NCBI GenBank assembly: GCA_024516035.1
Contig: CM044958.1
Span: forward strand, 29,481,755-29,545,754
DNA length: 64,000 nt
Direction: 5' to 3'
Source of the DNA: Bactericera cockerelli
Taxonomy: Eukaryota > Arthropoda > Insecta > Hemiptera > Triozidae
Numbering within the stretch: the first letter of the stretch is position 1; every line of letters starts with the position of its first letter. Of this stretch, positions 37,931-46,930 are shown piece by piece. A program made the translations under genes and the position numbers. Under the pieces are notes generated by a model, which saw nothing but the letters and a program-made list of their open reading frames with translations, searched no databases and was not told the origin of the DNA.

Positions 37931-38760
37931 TTAGAACACGTAATCCTCTGAGCTGAGCGTGCGGTTCAGGTAGCTAGGCTCCGACATGGACCTGTGCAGC
38001 TTGGGCAGAGAGTTGAGCACCCCCTCCAGGGTGGTGAGGATAGAGCGGAACAGAGGCCGCTCCTCCTTCACGAACTTCAGGCAGTCTGCGGTGAGGCGGC
38101 GCAGCACCTTGGGCACATCTGCGGCTATCTTAGACATATCTGGCCGCAGGTAGCCGCGCCCCACCATGAACAGGATTTGATCTTTGTTGTTGATTTGCGG
38201 GTAGGGCAGCATCCCCGCAAGCAGTTCATACAGGACCACACCAAACGCATAAACATCCGACTGGAAACTGTAAGGACAAGGTTCTTGCATGCGTATCACT
38301 TCAGGCGCCATCCAGAGAATGGAGCCCGAGGGCTGATGGTACTGCTGACCCCCCGACCACTTGGTCTTCACTGTCGCTAGACCAAAGTCCCCGATTTTAA
38401 TAGTTCCGTCGTGTAGGAAAATGTTGTTGCTTTTCATGTCTCTGTGAATGATGTTCTTGGCGTGCAGATAGTCCATCCCTTGTGAGATCTGCCTGCCAAT
38501 GTCTATCAGAATGTGTAGATCAAACTTTGTCTCGACAATATGGATGTGCCGGTACAGGGAGCTCCCGTCGCACCACTGAGTCACAATGGACAGCGAGGGC
38601 CGACTCACCACGCCCATGAAGAGGAGAATGTTCACGTGTCGCGTCTTGCGCAGCACTGCCACTTCATTCTTGAAGGCCTGCAGCTGGGCGGGGGTGGGGT
38701 CTCGCACGTTCAGAGTCTTCACAGCTACCGGGCCATGCCAGTGGGCCTTGTACACCGTGC
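37931..38760 (-). CDS. Raf: Raf kinase, coding exon 6 (last): kinase domain and C-terminal 14-3-3 site
   Basis: This is the terminal exon of a Raf-family serine/threonine kinase, which phosphorylates MEK below Ras-GTP at the membrane. It encodes model residues 343-617. Visible kinase motifs, in order, are the VAVK lysine, the catalytic loop HRDMKSNN, the DFG of DFGLATVK (the valine equivalent to human BRAF V600 is present), the APE motif (MAPEV) and the QSDVYAFG helix. After the kinase comes RSMSEPS, the conserved C-terminal 14-3-3 site of Raf proteins, and the frame ends at a stop shortly beyond. The acceptor is ttgtattgcag; the exon starts with two bases that complete a Gly codon (GSGSFG-TVYK) from exon 5. 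The reading frame continues upstream past the acceptor, but that part is intron. The exon is GC-rich compared with its surroundings. Identification is essentially certain. Raf rather than a MAP3K is supported by the DFGLATVK and SEPS motifs and by the upstream exons. Confidence 0.97.
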
Positions 38761-38861
38761 CTGCAATACACAACACGACATAATACATTTTACACCCTCG
38801 TTTAAGGCTCTTTTTGCTTTCTACATCACTTATATCCATGGTATTGAAGTTCTTGTGAAGT

Positions 38862-38950
38862 TGACTATTCCCGGCCCAACCTCATAGGTGATATTAATGT
38901 GGATGAGTTTCCAGCGAATGGATTATAAAACCCCTAAATACAAAAAAAAA
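38862..38950 (+). mobile_element. 5S SINE 3' tail fragment near Raf exon 6
   Basis: Reads attcccggcccaacctcata, gagtttccagcgaatgga and a short A-run, matching the end of the full SINE. Lies in Raf intron 5, about 100 nt from the exon 6 acceptor. Confidence 0.5.
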
Positions 38951-39002
38951 ACCTTCATTTCCATTAAATTTACGACAAATACAAACTACTAACAAACATC
39001 AA

Positions 39003-39100
39003 AGCCAGCGTCTGTGGTGTAACAGTTGTGACTACTGCCAATAGTCCAGAGATCCAGTGTTTCATTCCCGATTGGGGACAAAAATTTCTAAGAGAAAATT
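39003..39100 (+). mobile_element. tRNA-like SINE fragment (family 5) in Raf intron 5
   Basis: gccagcgtctgtggtgtaac, atagtccagagatccagtg and ttcattcccgattggggaca, parallel to 7640-7730. Confidence 0.5.
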
Positions 39101-39344
39101 TGCGTCTCCAAACACGCAGGCTATGAACAGGTGGCATAGCACCTGTTCATAGCTACTGTGGTAAGTAGGCCATATAATAATAACTACAATCAAAGCAATT
39201 CAGCTTTTTCTGAGGAACACCTATCTATCTATATTTTATTATATTAAAATGGTGTTTTTCAACTTTTTATTTATATACACCGGTCTCTGAGGAACAAAAT
39301 CCTATCTTAAAAACCCTTACATAGAAAAAAGAAACTAAACTTAC

Positions 39345-39510
39345 CAAATGAGCCGGAACCTATCCTAGACCCAACAAGTATCTCCTCCTTGGGTATCTCC
39401 CAGTCCTCCATGGTCTCCCGTGCCATGTCTCGTGTTATCTTCTTGTTGGCGCTCTCGTCGGCAGACTTGGCGCGTGGTCTCCAGGGCCTTGACGCATTGG
39501 TGGGTGACGC
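39345..39510 (-). CDS. Raf: Raf kinase, coding exon 5: linker and glycine-rich loop
   Basis: This exon encodes model residues 287-341 plus the first base of 342. It contains the linker before the kinase, then DWEIP and the ATP-binding glycine-rich loop GSRIGSGSFG, which is diagnostic for Raf (human BRAF has DDWEIP and GQRIGSGSFG). The acceptor is ttcgcag before GCGTCACCC and the donor is TTTG/gtaagt, so the join to exon 6 restores GSGSFGTVYK. The segment just before DWEIP reads METMED-like (RETMEDWEIP): it is acidic but lacks the exact SSDD of vertebrate BRAF. The exon enters in phase 0 from exon 4 (SAQ/ASPTN). Confidence 0.94.
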
Positions 39511-39824
39511 CTGCGAATAGGAATATTTAACACTTACAGTACTTCGCGAGATACGCCAGTATATGAAAAAGCTCAACTTTAGAAAAATGAAGTTATAGGA
39601 TAGCGCATATCCTCACATTCCTCACTGAGACTATACCTCACTGAGCTTATTATTGGTAAGCATGCAAAAATTTCAGCTCGATCCGACTTCTGATTCTCGA
39701 GTTATAGCGTTGTAAACATGCACACAAAGGAATTTTTTTTATATATATTTTATTTTTATAATATAAGGTACAATAGTGTATATCCCGCAAGAATGAGACT
39801 AATTTCCCTTTACTCTCACAGTCA

Positions 39825-40571
39825 GGGATGTGCCTGGGTATTTACCTGAGCTGACTGGGATATCCTCTGGGATATGTCTGGGTATTTACCTGAGCTGACT
39901 GGGATATCCTCTGGGATGAGCCTGGGTATTTACCTGAGCTGACTGGGATATCCTCTGGGATATGTCTGGGTATTTACCTGAGCTGACTGGGATATCCTCT
40001 GGGATGAGCCTGGGTATTTACCTGAGCTGACTGGGATATCCTCTGGGATATATCTGGGTATTTACCTGAGCTGACTGGGATATCCTCTGGGATGAGCCTG
40101 GGTATTTACCTGAGCTGACTGGGATATCCTCTGGGATATGTCTGGGTATTTACCTGAGCTGACTGGGATATCCTCTGGGATGAGCCTGGGTATTTACCTG
40201 AGCTGACTGGGATATCCTCTGGGATATGTCTGGGTATTTACCTGAGCTGACTGGGATATCCTCTGGGATGAGCCTGGGTATTTACCTGAGCTGACTGGGA
40301 TATCCTCTGGGATATGCCTGGGTATTTACCTGAGCTGACTGGGATATCCTCTGGGATGAGCCTGGGTATTTACCTGAGCTGACTGGGATATCCTCTGGGC
40401 TGTGCCTGGGTATTTACCTGAGCTGACTGGGATATCCTCTGGGATGAGCCTGGGTATTTACCTGAGCTGACTGGGATATCCTCTGGGATGTGCCTGGGTA
40501 TTTACCTGAGCTGACTGGGATATCCTCTGGGATGAGCCTGGGTATTTACCTGAGCAGACTGGGATATCCTC
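39825..40571 (-). repeat. 44-bp minisatellite made of the Raf exon 4 donor junction, 17 units
   Basis: Seventeen units at exact 44-bp spacing. Each unit on the minus strand is GAGGATATCCCAGTC-A/T-GCTCAG followed by gtaaataccc and about 12 more bases. The unit is 22 nt of exon 4 end plus 22 nt of intron 4 start. Junctions fall at 40550 (the authentic one) and then every 44 bases down to 39846. Units alternate in one variable segment (gatgagcc against gatatgtc on the plus strand), giving an 88-bp higher-order period over much of the array. Confidence 0.93.
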
Positions 40572-40813
40572 GCACTGAGGGCATCGAGCGCCATCAGTTC
40601 GACGCTGGGCGGGTTGACAAGGTTGTAGCACACGTTGGGGGCGGAGCTCGACCTCTCCCCCCGGTCCAGCGTCTTGGGGTGTCTCCTGCCCCCCGCGGCT
40701 CCCCCGCCACTCCCCCCTGGCCTGTAGTCGGACGGCATCTGCAGGATCCCCGCCGAGCTCTCCGCGTTGGACGCGAGCAGCATCTGGTAGTAGGTCTGCT
40801 GGATGCGCTCCAC
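40550..40813 (-). CDS. Raf: Raf kinase, coding exon 4: CR2 with 14-3-3 site
   Basis: This exon encodes model residues 199-286. It is a low-complexity serine/glycine/proline stretch carrying GERSSSAPNV, the conserved CR2 14-3-3-binding motif of Raf (inhibitory phosphoserine site). The N-terminal part, VERIQQTYYQMLLAS, follows directly from the C1 domain. The acceptor is tctcgcacctcgcag and the donor is GCTCAG/gtaaat; both ends are in phase 0. The last 22 coding nucleotides and the first 22 intron nucleotides are repeated 16 more times downstream as a 44-bp minisatellite, so this donor sits at the head of an array of copies of itself. The true exon end differs from the array copies by one base (CTGCTCAG against CAGCTCAG). 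Confidence 0.92.
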
Positions 40814-41654
40814 CTGCGAGGTGCGAGAGACAGCAAGGCGTCGCTTTAGTTGCATCTGATATGTGATCTGATATTCATGTACATCTAATACAACTTCTCC
40901 ACTTTTCTGTTTATACTGATTACAATAGACAGGTTAGTTGATGGCATAGATATTCAGAACTATTACCTGCTGATGAGAGCAAATAAGCTCGAAACAGCTG
41001 TCCAGGTATGTTCTGATATTCATGTACATCTAATACATCTAATACAACTTCTCACTTTTCTGTTTATCCCGTAACCTCAAACCTATCCCGTAAAATGGGC
41101 GATCTTGGTTAGTTGGAACACAAAAGAAATCACGACAGTAACAATTTCATTTTTCTTCTCACATGCTTTGAAAGGTAATAACCGTAGCCATATTGGATAG
41201 TTTGTTAGGGGACAGATTAATTACCCATGAGATATGAGATATGCGTTACCTATTCCTCCATGGTATCTACAATTTAGAGCTAGGAGAACACGATAGAGTT
41301 GGATTAAACAACAAAGTGTGAGATTTTGAAAGGAGCCATACACAGTAACAAAAAGTAATTCAATGGATTCCCATCTTATCAATATTGATTTAGCTAGACT
41401 TGTGCAGGGTGCAACATTGCATAATACATTGGAACGTGGCTATATAAAGAGGGAAAATAACCTCTTTATAAAAGAAACCTGGTTTAAAAGGAAAAATTCC
41501 CGGTCCCCGGAATTCTTGTAAATCCAGTTTCGACTAATCTGCCAGAGCTGTGCTATACCTTGGGTTGGGTGGAAGAGATTTCCATAGGCAATAACCCCGC
41601 CCTTTAGTTAGGACATATGTTTTCAAATATTTTCTATTTTTTTTCATTTTTATT

Positions 41655-41890
41655 GTATACTAGCCGTTTGCCCGTGCTTTGCAACGGGACTAAATTTCAA
41701 ATTTACAAAGGCATGGCCGTACTGCTAAACAGCAATGCCTTTTTGAACTTTTTATAATTTTTCTGGACAAAGCGATAATGGTTTTGGGGGGGTCAATTCT
41801 GAGACAATTTTCGCTATCTCTTACCGCTTTGGCTAAACAACTCCGGACAAACAAACATAGGTAGGTAGGTAGGTAGGTAGGTAGTCCTTT
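41655..41890 (+). mobile_element. Dispersed repeat (tatactagccgtttgcccgtg) in Raf intron 3
   Basis: Starts tatactagccgtttgcccg and contains caaaggcatggccgtac; a related start (gcgggctgttgcccgctttg, gaggcatggcc) is at 62700. This opening is widespread in insect repeats. A short (taggtagg)n run near 41865-41884 leads into the 1.66-kb inverted-repeat element. Confidence 0.45.
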
Positions 41891-41903
41891 TTTCTGTTTT
41901 ATA

Positions 41904-43559
41904 TACAGGGTGTCCCACCAAACTTGGACACCTCAAATTACTCGGCCCCTGAAAGAGTTTTTGAAAAATAAAAAATCCCAGAGTACATGGTCTAATTATG
42001 CGGTTTCAGTCATGAAATTTTTTTTATACAGGGTGGTTCAAAAGTCAGAAATTGAGGTGTCAACTTTCGATTTTTAAATGGATCGACCTGAATTTTATTT
42101 GATGTTTTTACTTCTAAATAGTTCCTGAGTACTTTTTTAAACAAAATTTTTACATACAGGGTGGTTTTTTTTCGACCAATTTTTTTTCTAAATCTCGAAT
42201 AACTCAAGTTTGTTTAATTTTTTCAATAACATGAATAGAAAGTGTTTGTGTAATGAAAACACGCACTTTCAATTGGAATCAAAAATTTTTATACAGGGTG
42301 GTTCACAAGTGAAATAATGACTTGATTTTTTTTTAAACTGAGTTTTTTTAATTTTTTATTTGGGATTAATAATTCTAACCTAATTTTACACATTTTTTGT
42401 TAGTCATATCGAAAAACAAAACTAAAGTGTTGTACAGTGTGAGACATAATTTTTTTGTGACACCCTGTATATGGGCAGTCAAAGAGACGTAAAATTAAAT
42501 ATAAAAACTAAATGTGCAAGAAAAACTTCGATTTTTAATTATATAAAAAAGTTATGGTGTTTTAACTAATATTGTCACATGGACCACCCTGTAGATATTC
42601 TCTTAAAGTATCATATGGGTAGTCGAAATTGTCTAAAATTACACGAGGAGTCCAAATCTGAAAGAAAAAAATGAATTCAAAAAGCCATTTTCAATTTTGT
42701 GTCTACACCTACCTACTTTTTATTTCTAGTTTTAAAATCATTCAATGTGTACACCAAATTGAAAATGGCTTCAAAATTCGTGTTTTTTACTTGTTTTTCC
42801 CCACGATTCGAAGTCTTCGTTGAATTTTATACAACCTCGGGTACCCACATGATAGTTTAAGAGAATATCTACAGGGTGGTCCATGCGACAATATTAGTTA
42901 AAACACCATAACTTTTTGATATCATTAAAAATCAAAGTTTTTCTTGAACATTTAGTTTTTATATTTAATTTTACGTCTCTTTGACTGCCCATATACAGGG
43001 TGTCACAAGAAAATCATGTCTCACCCTGTACAACACTTTAGTTTTGTTTTTCGATATGACTAACGAAAAATGTAAAAATTAGGTTAGAATTATTAATCCC
43101 AAATAAAAAATTAAAAAAACTCAGTTTTAAAAAAAATCAAGTCATTATTTCACTTGTGAACCACCCTGTATAAAAATTTTTGATGCTAATTGAAAGTGCG
43201 TGTTTTCATTACACAAACACTCTCTATTCATGTTATTGAAAAAACTAAACAAACTTGAGTTATTCGAGATTTAGAAAAAAAATTGGTCGAAAAAAAACCA
43301 CCCTGTATGTAAAAATTTTGTTTAAAAAAGTACTCAGGAACCATTTAGAAGTAAAAACATCAAATAAAATTCAGGTCGATCCATTAAAAAATCGAAAGTT
43401 GACACCTCAATTTCTGACTTTTGAACCACCCTGTATAAAAAAAATTTCATGACTGAAACCGCATAATTAGACCATGTACCCTGAATTTTTTTATTTTTCA
43501 AAAACTCTTTCAGGGGCCGAGTAATTTGAGGTGTCCAAGTTTGGTGGGACACCCTGTAT
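41904..43559. mobile_element. 1.66-kb inverted-repeat (foldback) element, TA-flanked, in Raf intron 3
   Basis: The element begins tacagggtgtcccaccaaac and ends with its reverse complement; TATA is present on both flanks. The two arms (about 41904-42710 and 42752-43559) are inverted copies over some 800 bp around a spacer centred near 42733. The same 65-codon open frame appears in both arms with only two differences, which implies about 97 percent or higher identity there. Inside each arm the terminal-like motif acagggtggt recurs about every 120-150 bp (near 42027, 42155, 42291 and 42586, with mirrored copies). No transposase is visible. Confidence 0.82.
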
Positions 43560-43660
43560 AGAGATATTGTTTTTCTCATTTTTTCACTATTAAAATTATT
43601 ATTTTATATGTACATAATGTCCTTTTGTATCTAATAAAGAATTGTACAATAATAATATAC

Positions 43661-43837
43661 CTGGCATTGGTACGGCACGCCTGAGAAGCAGTTCTTGTGG
43701 AACTTGAAGCCGCAGGTTCGACAGATGTGACCCTGGAACAGGAGCTTGTGGCAGGAGTCACAGAAGGCGATGGTGAAGAAGGTCTTCCTGGCGATGTTGT
43801 GCTCTATGTTCGTGGCAGCCGGGAATCTTTCCTGGAC
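43661..43837 (-). CDS. Raf: Raf kinase, coding exon 3: C1 zinc-binding domain
   Basis: This exon encodes model residues 140-198. The zinc ligands fit the C1 consensus exactly: H-x12-C-x2-C-x9-C-x2-C-x4-H-x2-C-x7-C, beginning at the histidine of [11 protein letters not shown]. The segments [14 protein letters not shown] and [17 protein letters not shown] match the Raf C1 domain, which helps anchor Raf to membrane lipid and Ras. The acceptor is gttctggttttag and the donor is GCCAG/gtatat, both in phase 0. Its donor lies about 100 nt from the end of the 1.66-kb inverted-repeat element in intron 3. Confidence 0.95.
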
Positions 43838-43869
43838 CTAAAACCAGAACATATAATGGTTAAGTTTAA

Positions 43870-44040
43870 GTCGGGTTGGGTGGAAGAGATTGCCACAGGC
43901 AATAACCCCGACATTTAGGTAGGACATTATTGTTATTTTCTTCTTTTACTTATTTATTTTGTCATTTGTTTGTTTTTTTTTCTCTCTTAATTTTATACTG
44001 TTACCATTGTACTTTGTCCTCCTAATAAAGCTTAAAAAAA
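43870..44040 (+). mobile_element. LINE 3'UTR tail fragment in Raf intron 2
   Basis: gggttgggtggaagagattg, caggcaataaccccgacatt, ccattgtactttgtcctcct and aataaagcttaaaaaaaaa. Begins about 30 nt upstream of the Raf exon 3 acceptor in the sense of transcription. Related 5' parts lie at 41560-41625 and, inverted, at 62340-62400. Confidence 0.55.
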
Positions 44041-44064
44041 AAGAAAAAGGTTATCATGTTTGTG

Positions 44065-44195
44065 TAAATCACAATTGTAATATCACAACAACTCAAACTT
44101 GCTTTACTACATATTTGCTTAACTTGGGACTTGAACCACCAACCTCCGATTACAAGTTCGCCGCCTTATCGATCAAGCTACTGAGGTCGATTTTG
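44065..44195 (-). mobile_element. tRNA-derived SINE (family 2) in Raf intron 2
   Basis: Same family as 12200-12345: tagcttgatcgataaggcgg, ggtggttcaagtccc and agcaagtttgagttgttgtg. Lies about 230 nt upstream of Raf exon 3 in the sense of transcription. Confidence 0.7.
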
Positions 44196-44554
44196 AATTT
44201 GAAATAAAACTTTATTTATTGAATATAATTAAATTTACAATTACTGTAACACCTCCTAAGCTAAATTTAACTTAACTAAAGATTAATAGTTTGTTGATGT
44301 AAACAGTAAGGGAGCGTGAGGTCTCCAGCCAACTAAAGTGGAAAAGTTGACACGTCCTGAACCATATATTTCTATGTACGATCAACCATTGTGAGAACTT
44401 CATCTTTTTCTTTATAAGCCATTTAACACTTGGGAAACTGCAAACTAGCCTATCTTGTGAAAGTTGGCTAGTCTCATCTCTGTTTATAGTACTCTAGCGA
44501 GTAACTGTTCTTCTCTCTGTTTAACGTCCTCCAGCTAGACAAGTTATGTAGGTA

Positions 44555-44810
44555 TGCTTAAGATAGTAAGCAACATTGTGTCGACAGTTTTCAAAGCATA
44601 TTTTATACAAAGGCGAGTTATCTTAAGTAATCAAGTTCAATATCTCGGTTCGTGTTAGAGCTATGAAGATTCTTTCTATAATGGGGAAATGCCATGAATG
44701 CTTAAGATAGTAAGCAGCATGATGTCGACAGTTTTCAATGCATATTTTATACAAAGGCGATTAATCTTAAGATTCTTTCTATGATGGGGAGATGCCATGA
44801 TTTCATGATA
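44555..44810. repeat. Tandem duplication in Raf intron 2
   Basis: tgcttaagatagtaagca ... tgtcgacagttttcaa ... catattttatacaaaggcga ... gattctttctat-atgggga occurs twice (44553-44697 and 44698-44803); the second copy lacks about 40 bp. Confidence 0.75.
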
Positions 44811-45196
44811 ATTTTGAAAATTTCACACCTGGCAACTTTCTTCACAATGGATTAATACTAATTGCTTGTATGTAACTTAGAATGCGGCATCTCATTTATT
44901 TCTTAAAATTTATTTATTTATACTTTATTTTTTACAAAACAATCATCAACAAATTTTAATTACAATAGATTTTTTTTAAAAAAAACTTAAAAGTATATAC
45001 AAAAAATAAATAAAATAAAGATCAATATTAATTTTTAATTACAATTGTTTTGTAATCCGGGACGAAGTTATTGCCTTAGGCATTCTCTGCCACTTAAAAC
45101 TATCATTGGGCAAGGACTCGAATAATACAGACCTCTCTTTAAATAAATTGGCCCATCAAATAATCTCTCTCATTGGCTCATCAAATAATCTCTCAC

Positions 45197-45407
45197 CTCA
45201 ACCCGTATCTCATTGGTAGTGAGGCGGTCGCTGTCTGTGTCCCAGGGAAGTGACACGTCACTGCTTGCTTCATACACTGTGCACATCTCCGGCTTCAGGT
45301 TCCGAAGCTTCATGGCTTTGGACAGCGCCTCCAACAGTGTCTGGCCTCTGCGCATGTGCACACTGGTGCGCTGGTGATTGGGCAGGTGCGCGCGCAGCAC
45401 GATAGAC
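45197..45407 (-). CDS. Raf: Raf kinase, coding exon 2: Ras-binding domain
   Basis: This exon encodes model residues 70-139, the ubiquitin-like Ras-binding domain. SIVLRAHLPNHQRTSVHMRRG aligns with BRAF [20 protein letters not shown]; the basic residues of this strand contact Ras in known Raf proteins. The domain continues through the segment equivalent to WDTDISWLTGEELHVEV (here WDTDSDRLTTNEIRVEV). The acceptor is tttccctggcag and the donor is GTTGAG/gtgaga. The first base completes an arginine codon begun in exon 1, and the exon leaves in phase 0. The acceptor polypyrimidine tract is followed almost at once by a 128-bp MITE in intron 1. Confidence 0.95.
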
Positions 45408-45429
45408 CTGCCAGGGAAACAAACAAATA

Positions 45430-45557
45430 GGGCGGAATTAATAGACGTTTTTGTAATACCTCTGTGACGCTAAGTCACGGATTGCGTACTGTGTAAGATA
45501 GGGAAAACCGACACTTACCAACAACTTAAGTTATTGATGTTGTCTATTAATTCCGCC
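45430..45557. mobile_element. 128-bp MITE (GGGCGGAATTAATAGAC termini) in Raf intron 1
   Basis: Terminal inverted repeats ggcggaattaatagac / gtctattaattccgcc are flanked by TA on both sides. A second copy in opposite orientation lies at 28535-28663 and shares the interior (gtttttgtaatacctctgtg, gtactgtgtaagataggg, aaaaccgacactta). The element ends about 20 nt from the acceptor of Raf exon 2. Confidence 0.8.
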
Positions 45558-45878
45558 TATAGTATCATCGCCATCATGACAAATAGGAAACAACATGGTA
45601 AACAAAAGTTGTCCTTAAAGTGTGGAGTGGCTCCAAACTCCTCACTCCGCAAATCAATGTTTTGTTCCTGAAACACTTTTTTTTAGTGATTTGGGGAGTT
45701 GTAATGCGTAGTAGCTTTCGTATTTCTGTTCCACAAAGCTTTAGTTTTGCGCAGTGCGGAGTAAAATTCTGCAAAATTTATAGTTTTTTGTGGAGAAATT
45801 TTTCACTCCTCAGTCTTTAATTTTTATCAAAATTTCGACACCTGATATAGACTAGTGTATTCAGTACACTGGTCTCAC

Positions 45879-46084
45879 CTGTTGGACTTCTCGGCACATT
45901 CTCTTGCCTCTATTAACTCAGCCTCTCTCGCCTCAAGATCATGCAGTTTGCTCGTCAGCTCGGCATACTCCTCTAGATACAGTGAGGGGGGCTCTGTGTA
46001 GGCCGAGAATTTGGCGTTGAGGGCTTCGATGTTCTCCCGAGTCAAGCAGATCACAGACTGGATGTTATCAAGCTCGTCACACAT
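45879..46084 (-). CDS. Raf: Raf kinase, first coding exon: BRS region
   Basis: This exon encodes model residues 1-68 plus two bases of 69. It matches the B-Raf-specific (BRS) region of B-Raf/D-Raf, the N-terminal helical segment that binds [42 protein letters not shown]. Its presence places this gene with BRAF/D-Raf rather than vertebrate ARAF/CRAF. The donor is TCCAACAG/gtgaga. The start codon at 46084 is the first usable ATG and leads directly into the domain, but its context is weak (ttcaATGt) and a long pyrimidine tract lies upstream. An additional upstream exon, with an acceptor near the ATG, cannot be excluded. With this start the six exons total 1854 nt and 617 residues, shorter than BRAF or fly Raf. 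Confidence 0.88.
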
Positions 46085-46475
46085 TGAAAGGGAAGGGAAG
46101 GAACAAGGGGGGGAGACAGAGGGCGAGTTCTCAAGGTCAGACTAAAAGGGTTAGGATTCAGAGGAGAGATGGGTAGTGTTTCAAGATCGGAAGAAAAGGA
46201 GAATTTCTCGAAGATTGGATGAAGAGGATCGAGAGAAGTGTTGCCAGGTCTCACAGGGACCAAACAAGGGAAAGAAGTAGGGTGGAGTTTGGTTGGGACA
46301 AGGGAGGATGTGGTAAGGTCAGGGAGGAGACATAGGTTGAATGTGATGGTGGCAAGAACAGTAGATATGATTCCAAATCCTTGGGAGTGGTACAGAGGTA
46401 TGTACAAGAGAGTAAGACAAGAACCTCTTGAGCTTAGGTTAAGTGTAGATAATTTTCTCAAAAACACAAGGAAAA
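46085..46475 (-). promoter_or_regulatory. Short pyrimidine-rich spacer before Raf (promoter/5'UTR candidate)
   Basis: Between the likely poly(A) signal of the upstream gene and the Raf ATG, the coding strand is strongly pyrimidine-rich, with runs such as ctccccccct and ccttcccttccc just before the ATG. Any proximal Raf promoter or 5'UTR exon must be here unless Raf is transcribed from further upstream through the neighbour. I see no TATA box. The 138-residue minus ORF in this stretch looks like low-complexity chance coding. Confidence 0.35.
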
Positions 46476-46481
46476 TTTATT
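46476..46481 (-). terminator. Candidate polyadenylation signal (AATAAA) of the ADISSP-like gene
   Basis: AATAAA on the minus strand lies about 205 nt past the stop codon of the ADISSP-like gene and about 390 nt before the Raf start codon. It is in the right position to end the upstream gene. Confidence 0.4.
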
Positions 46482-46685
46482 TTGGAGAAGTTTTTGAGAA
46501 AAAGGGGGAAAGAAATTTTCTCAAACTCAGACTAGATGGTGAAGGGAATGAAAGAGTTGTCCAAGGAAATGAGTAACAGAAAAAAGATGACCAACACAAA
46601 CTGTAAATGTTAGCTTGAAGAATATGGGAGAAGAAAGAGGGATATAAGGATTCAAGAGGAATAGGTAGGATGTGATGAGAAGGAT

Positions 46686-46786
46686 CTAAGAAGAGTCTGA
46701 ATCTTCAAGATTGGAGGGAATAGGTTGGTGCGAGACGTGAAGGATGTGAATGCCGTCCTTCAACAGTGGAGTACCTTTGTTTTTAC
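46686..46786 (-). CDS. ADISSP: C20orf27/ADISSP-like protein, last coding exon
   Basis: This exon encodes the last 32 residues. It is entered through tctcttccag and its first two bases complete a glycine codon from the previous exon. KGTPLLKDGI matches the HGTPMLLDGV segment of human C20orf27, which fixes both splice site and frame. After that the frame reads ILHVSHQPIP... and stops at TAG. It lacks the conserved acidic, tryptophan-containing tail remembered from vertebrate members, so the C-terminus is either divergent, truncated, or spliced differently. An AATAAA lies on the same strand about 205 nt downstream (46476-46481). Confidence 0.62.
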
Positions 46787-46930
46787 CTGGAAGAGAGAAA
46801 TGATTTTATTTCAATTACAGTCTTTTGCATTACCTTGTCATGAAAATACAGGATATAAAAAATAATTGTAAAATGTCTACATGGGGAAAAACATATTTAT
46901 CACATGGATCATAACCATTCATACCCCAAT

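Noticed and set aside
37994..38887. Plus-strand ORFs opposite Raf exon 6
   Set aside because: Antisense shadows of a GC-rich kinase exon.
40490..40849. Plus and alternate-frame ORFs over Raf exon 4
   Set aside because: Shadows caused by high GC; the true frame carries the RSSSAP motif and correct splice sites.
42010..43452. Two similar 65-codon ORFs
   Set aside because: They are the same stretch of the inverted-repeat element read in each arm; composition is low-complexity and lysine-rich, with no sign of a real protein.
43576..43918. ORFs over the C1 exon in other frames
   Set aside because: The correct frame gives a complete set of C1 zinc ligands with matching splice phases.
46051..46467. 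138-codon minus ORF before Raf
   Set aside because: Pyrimidine-rich low-complexity (Leu/Ser/Pro), out of frame with Raf, no family resemblance.
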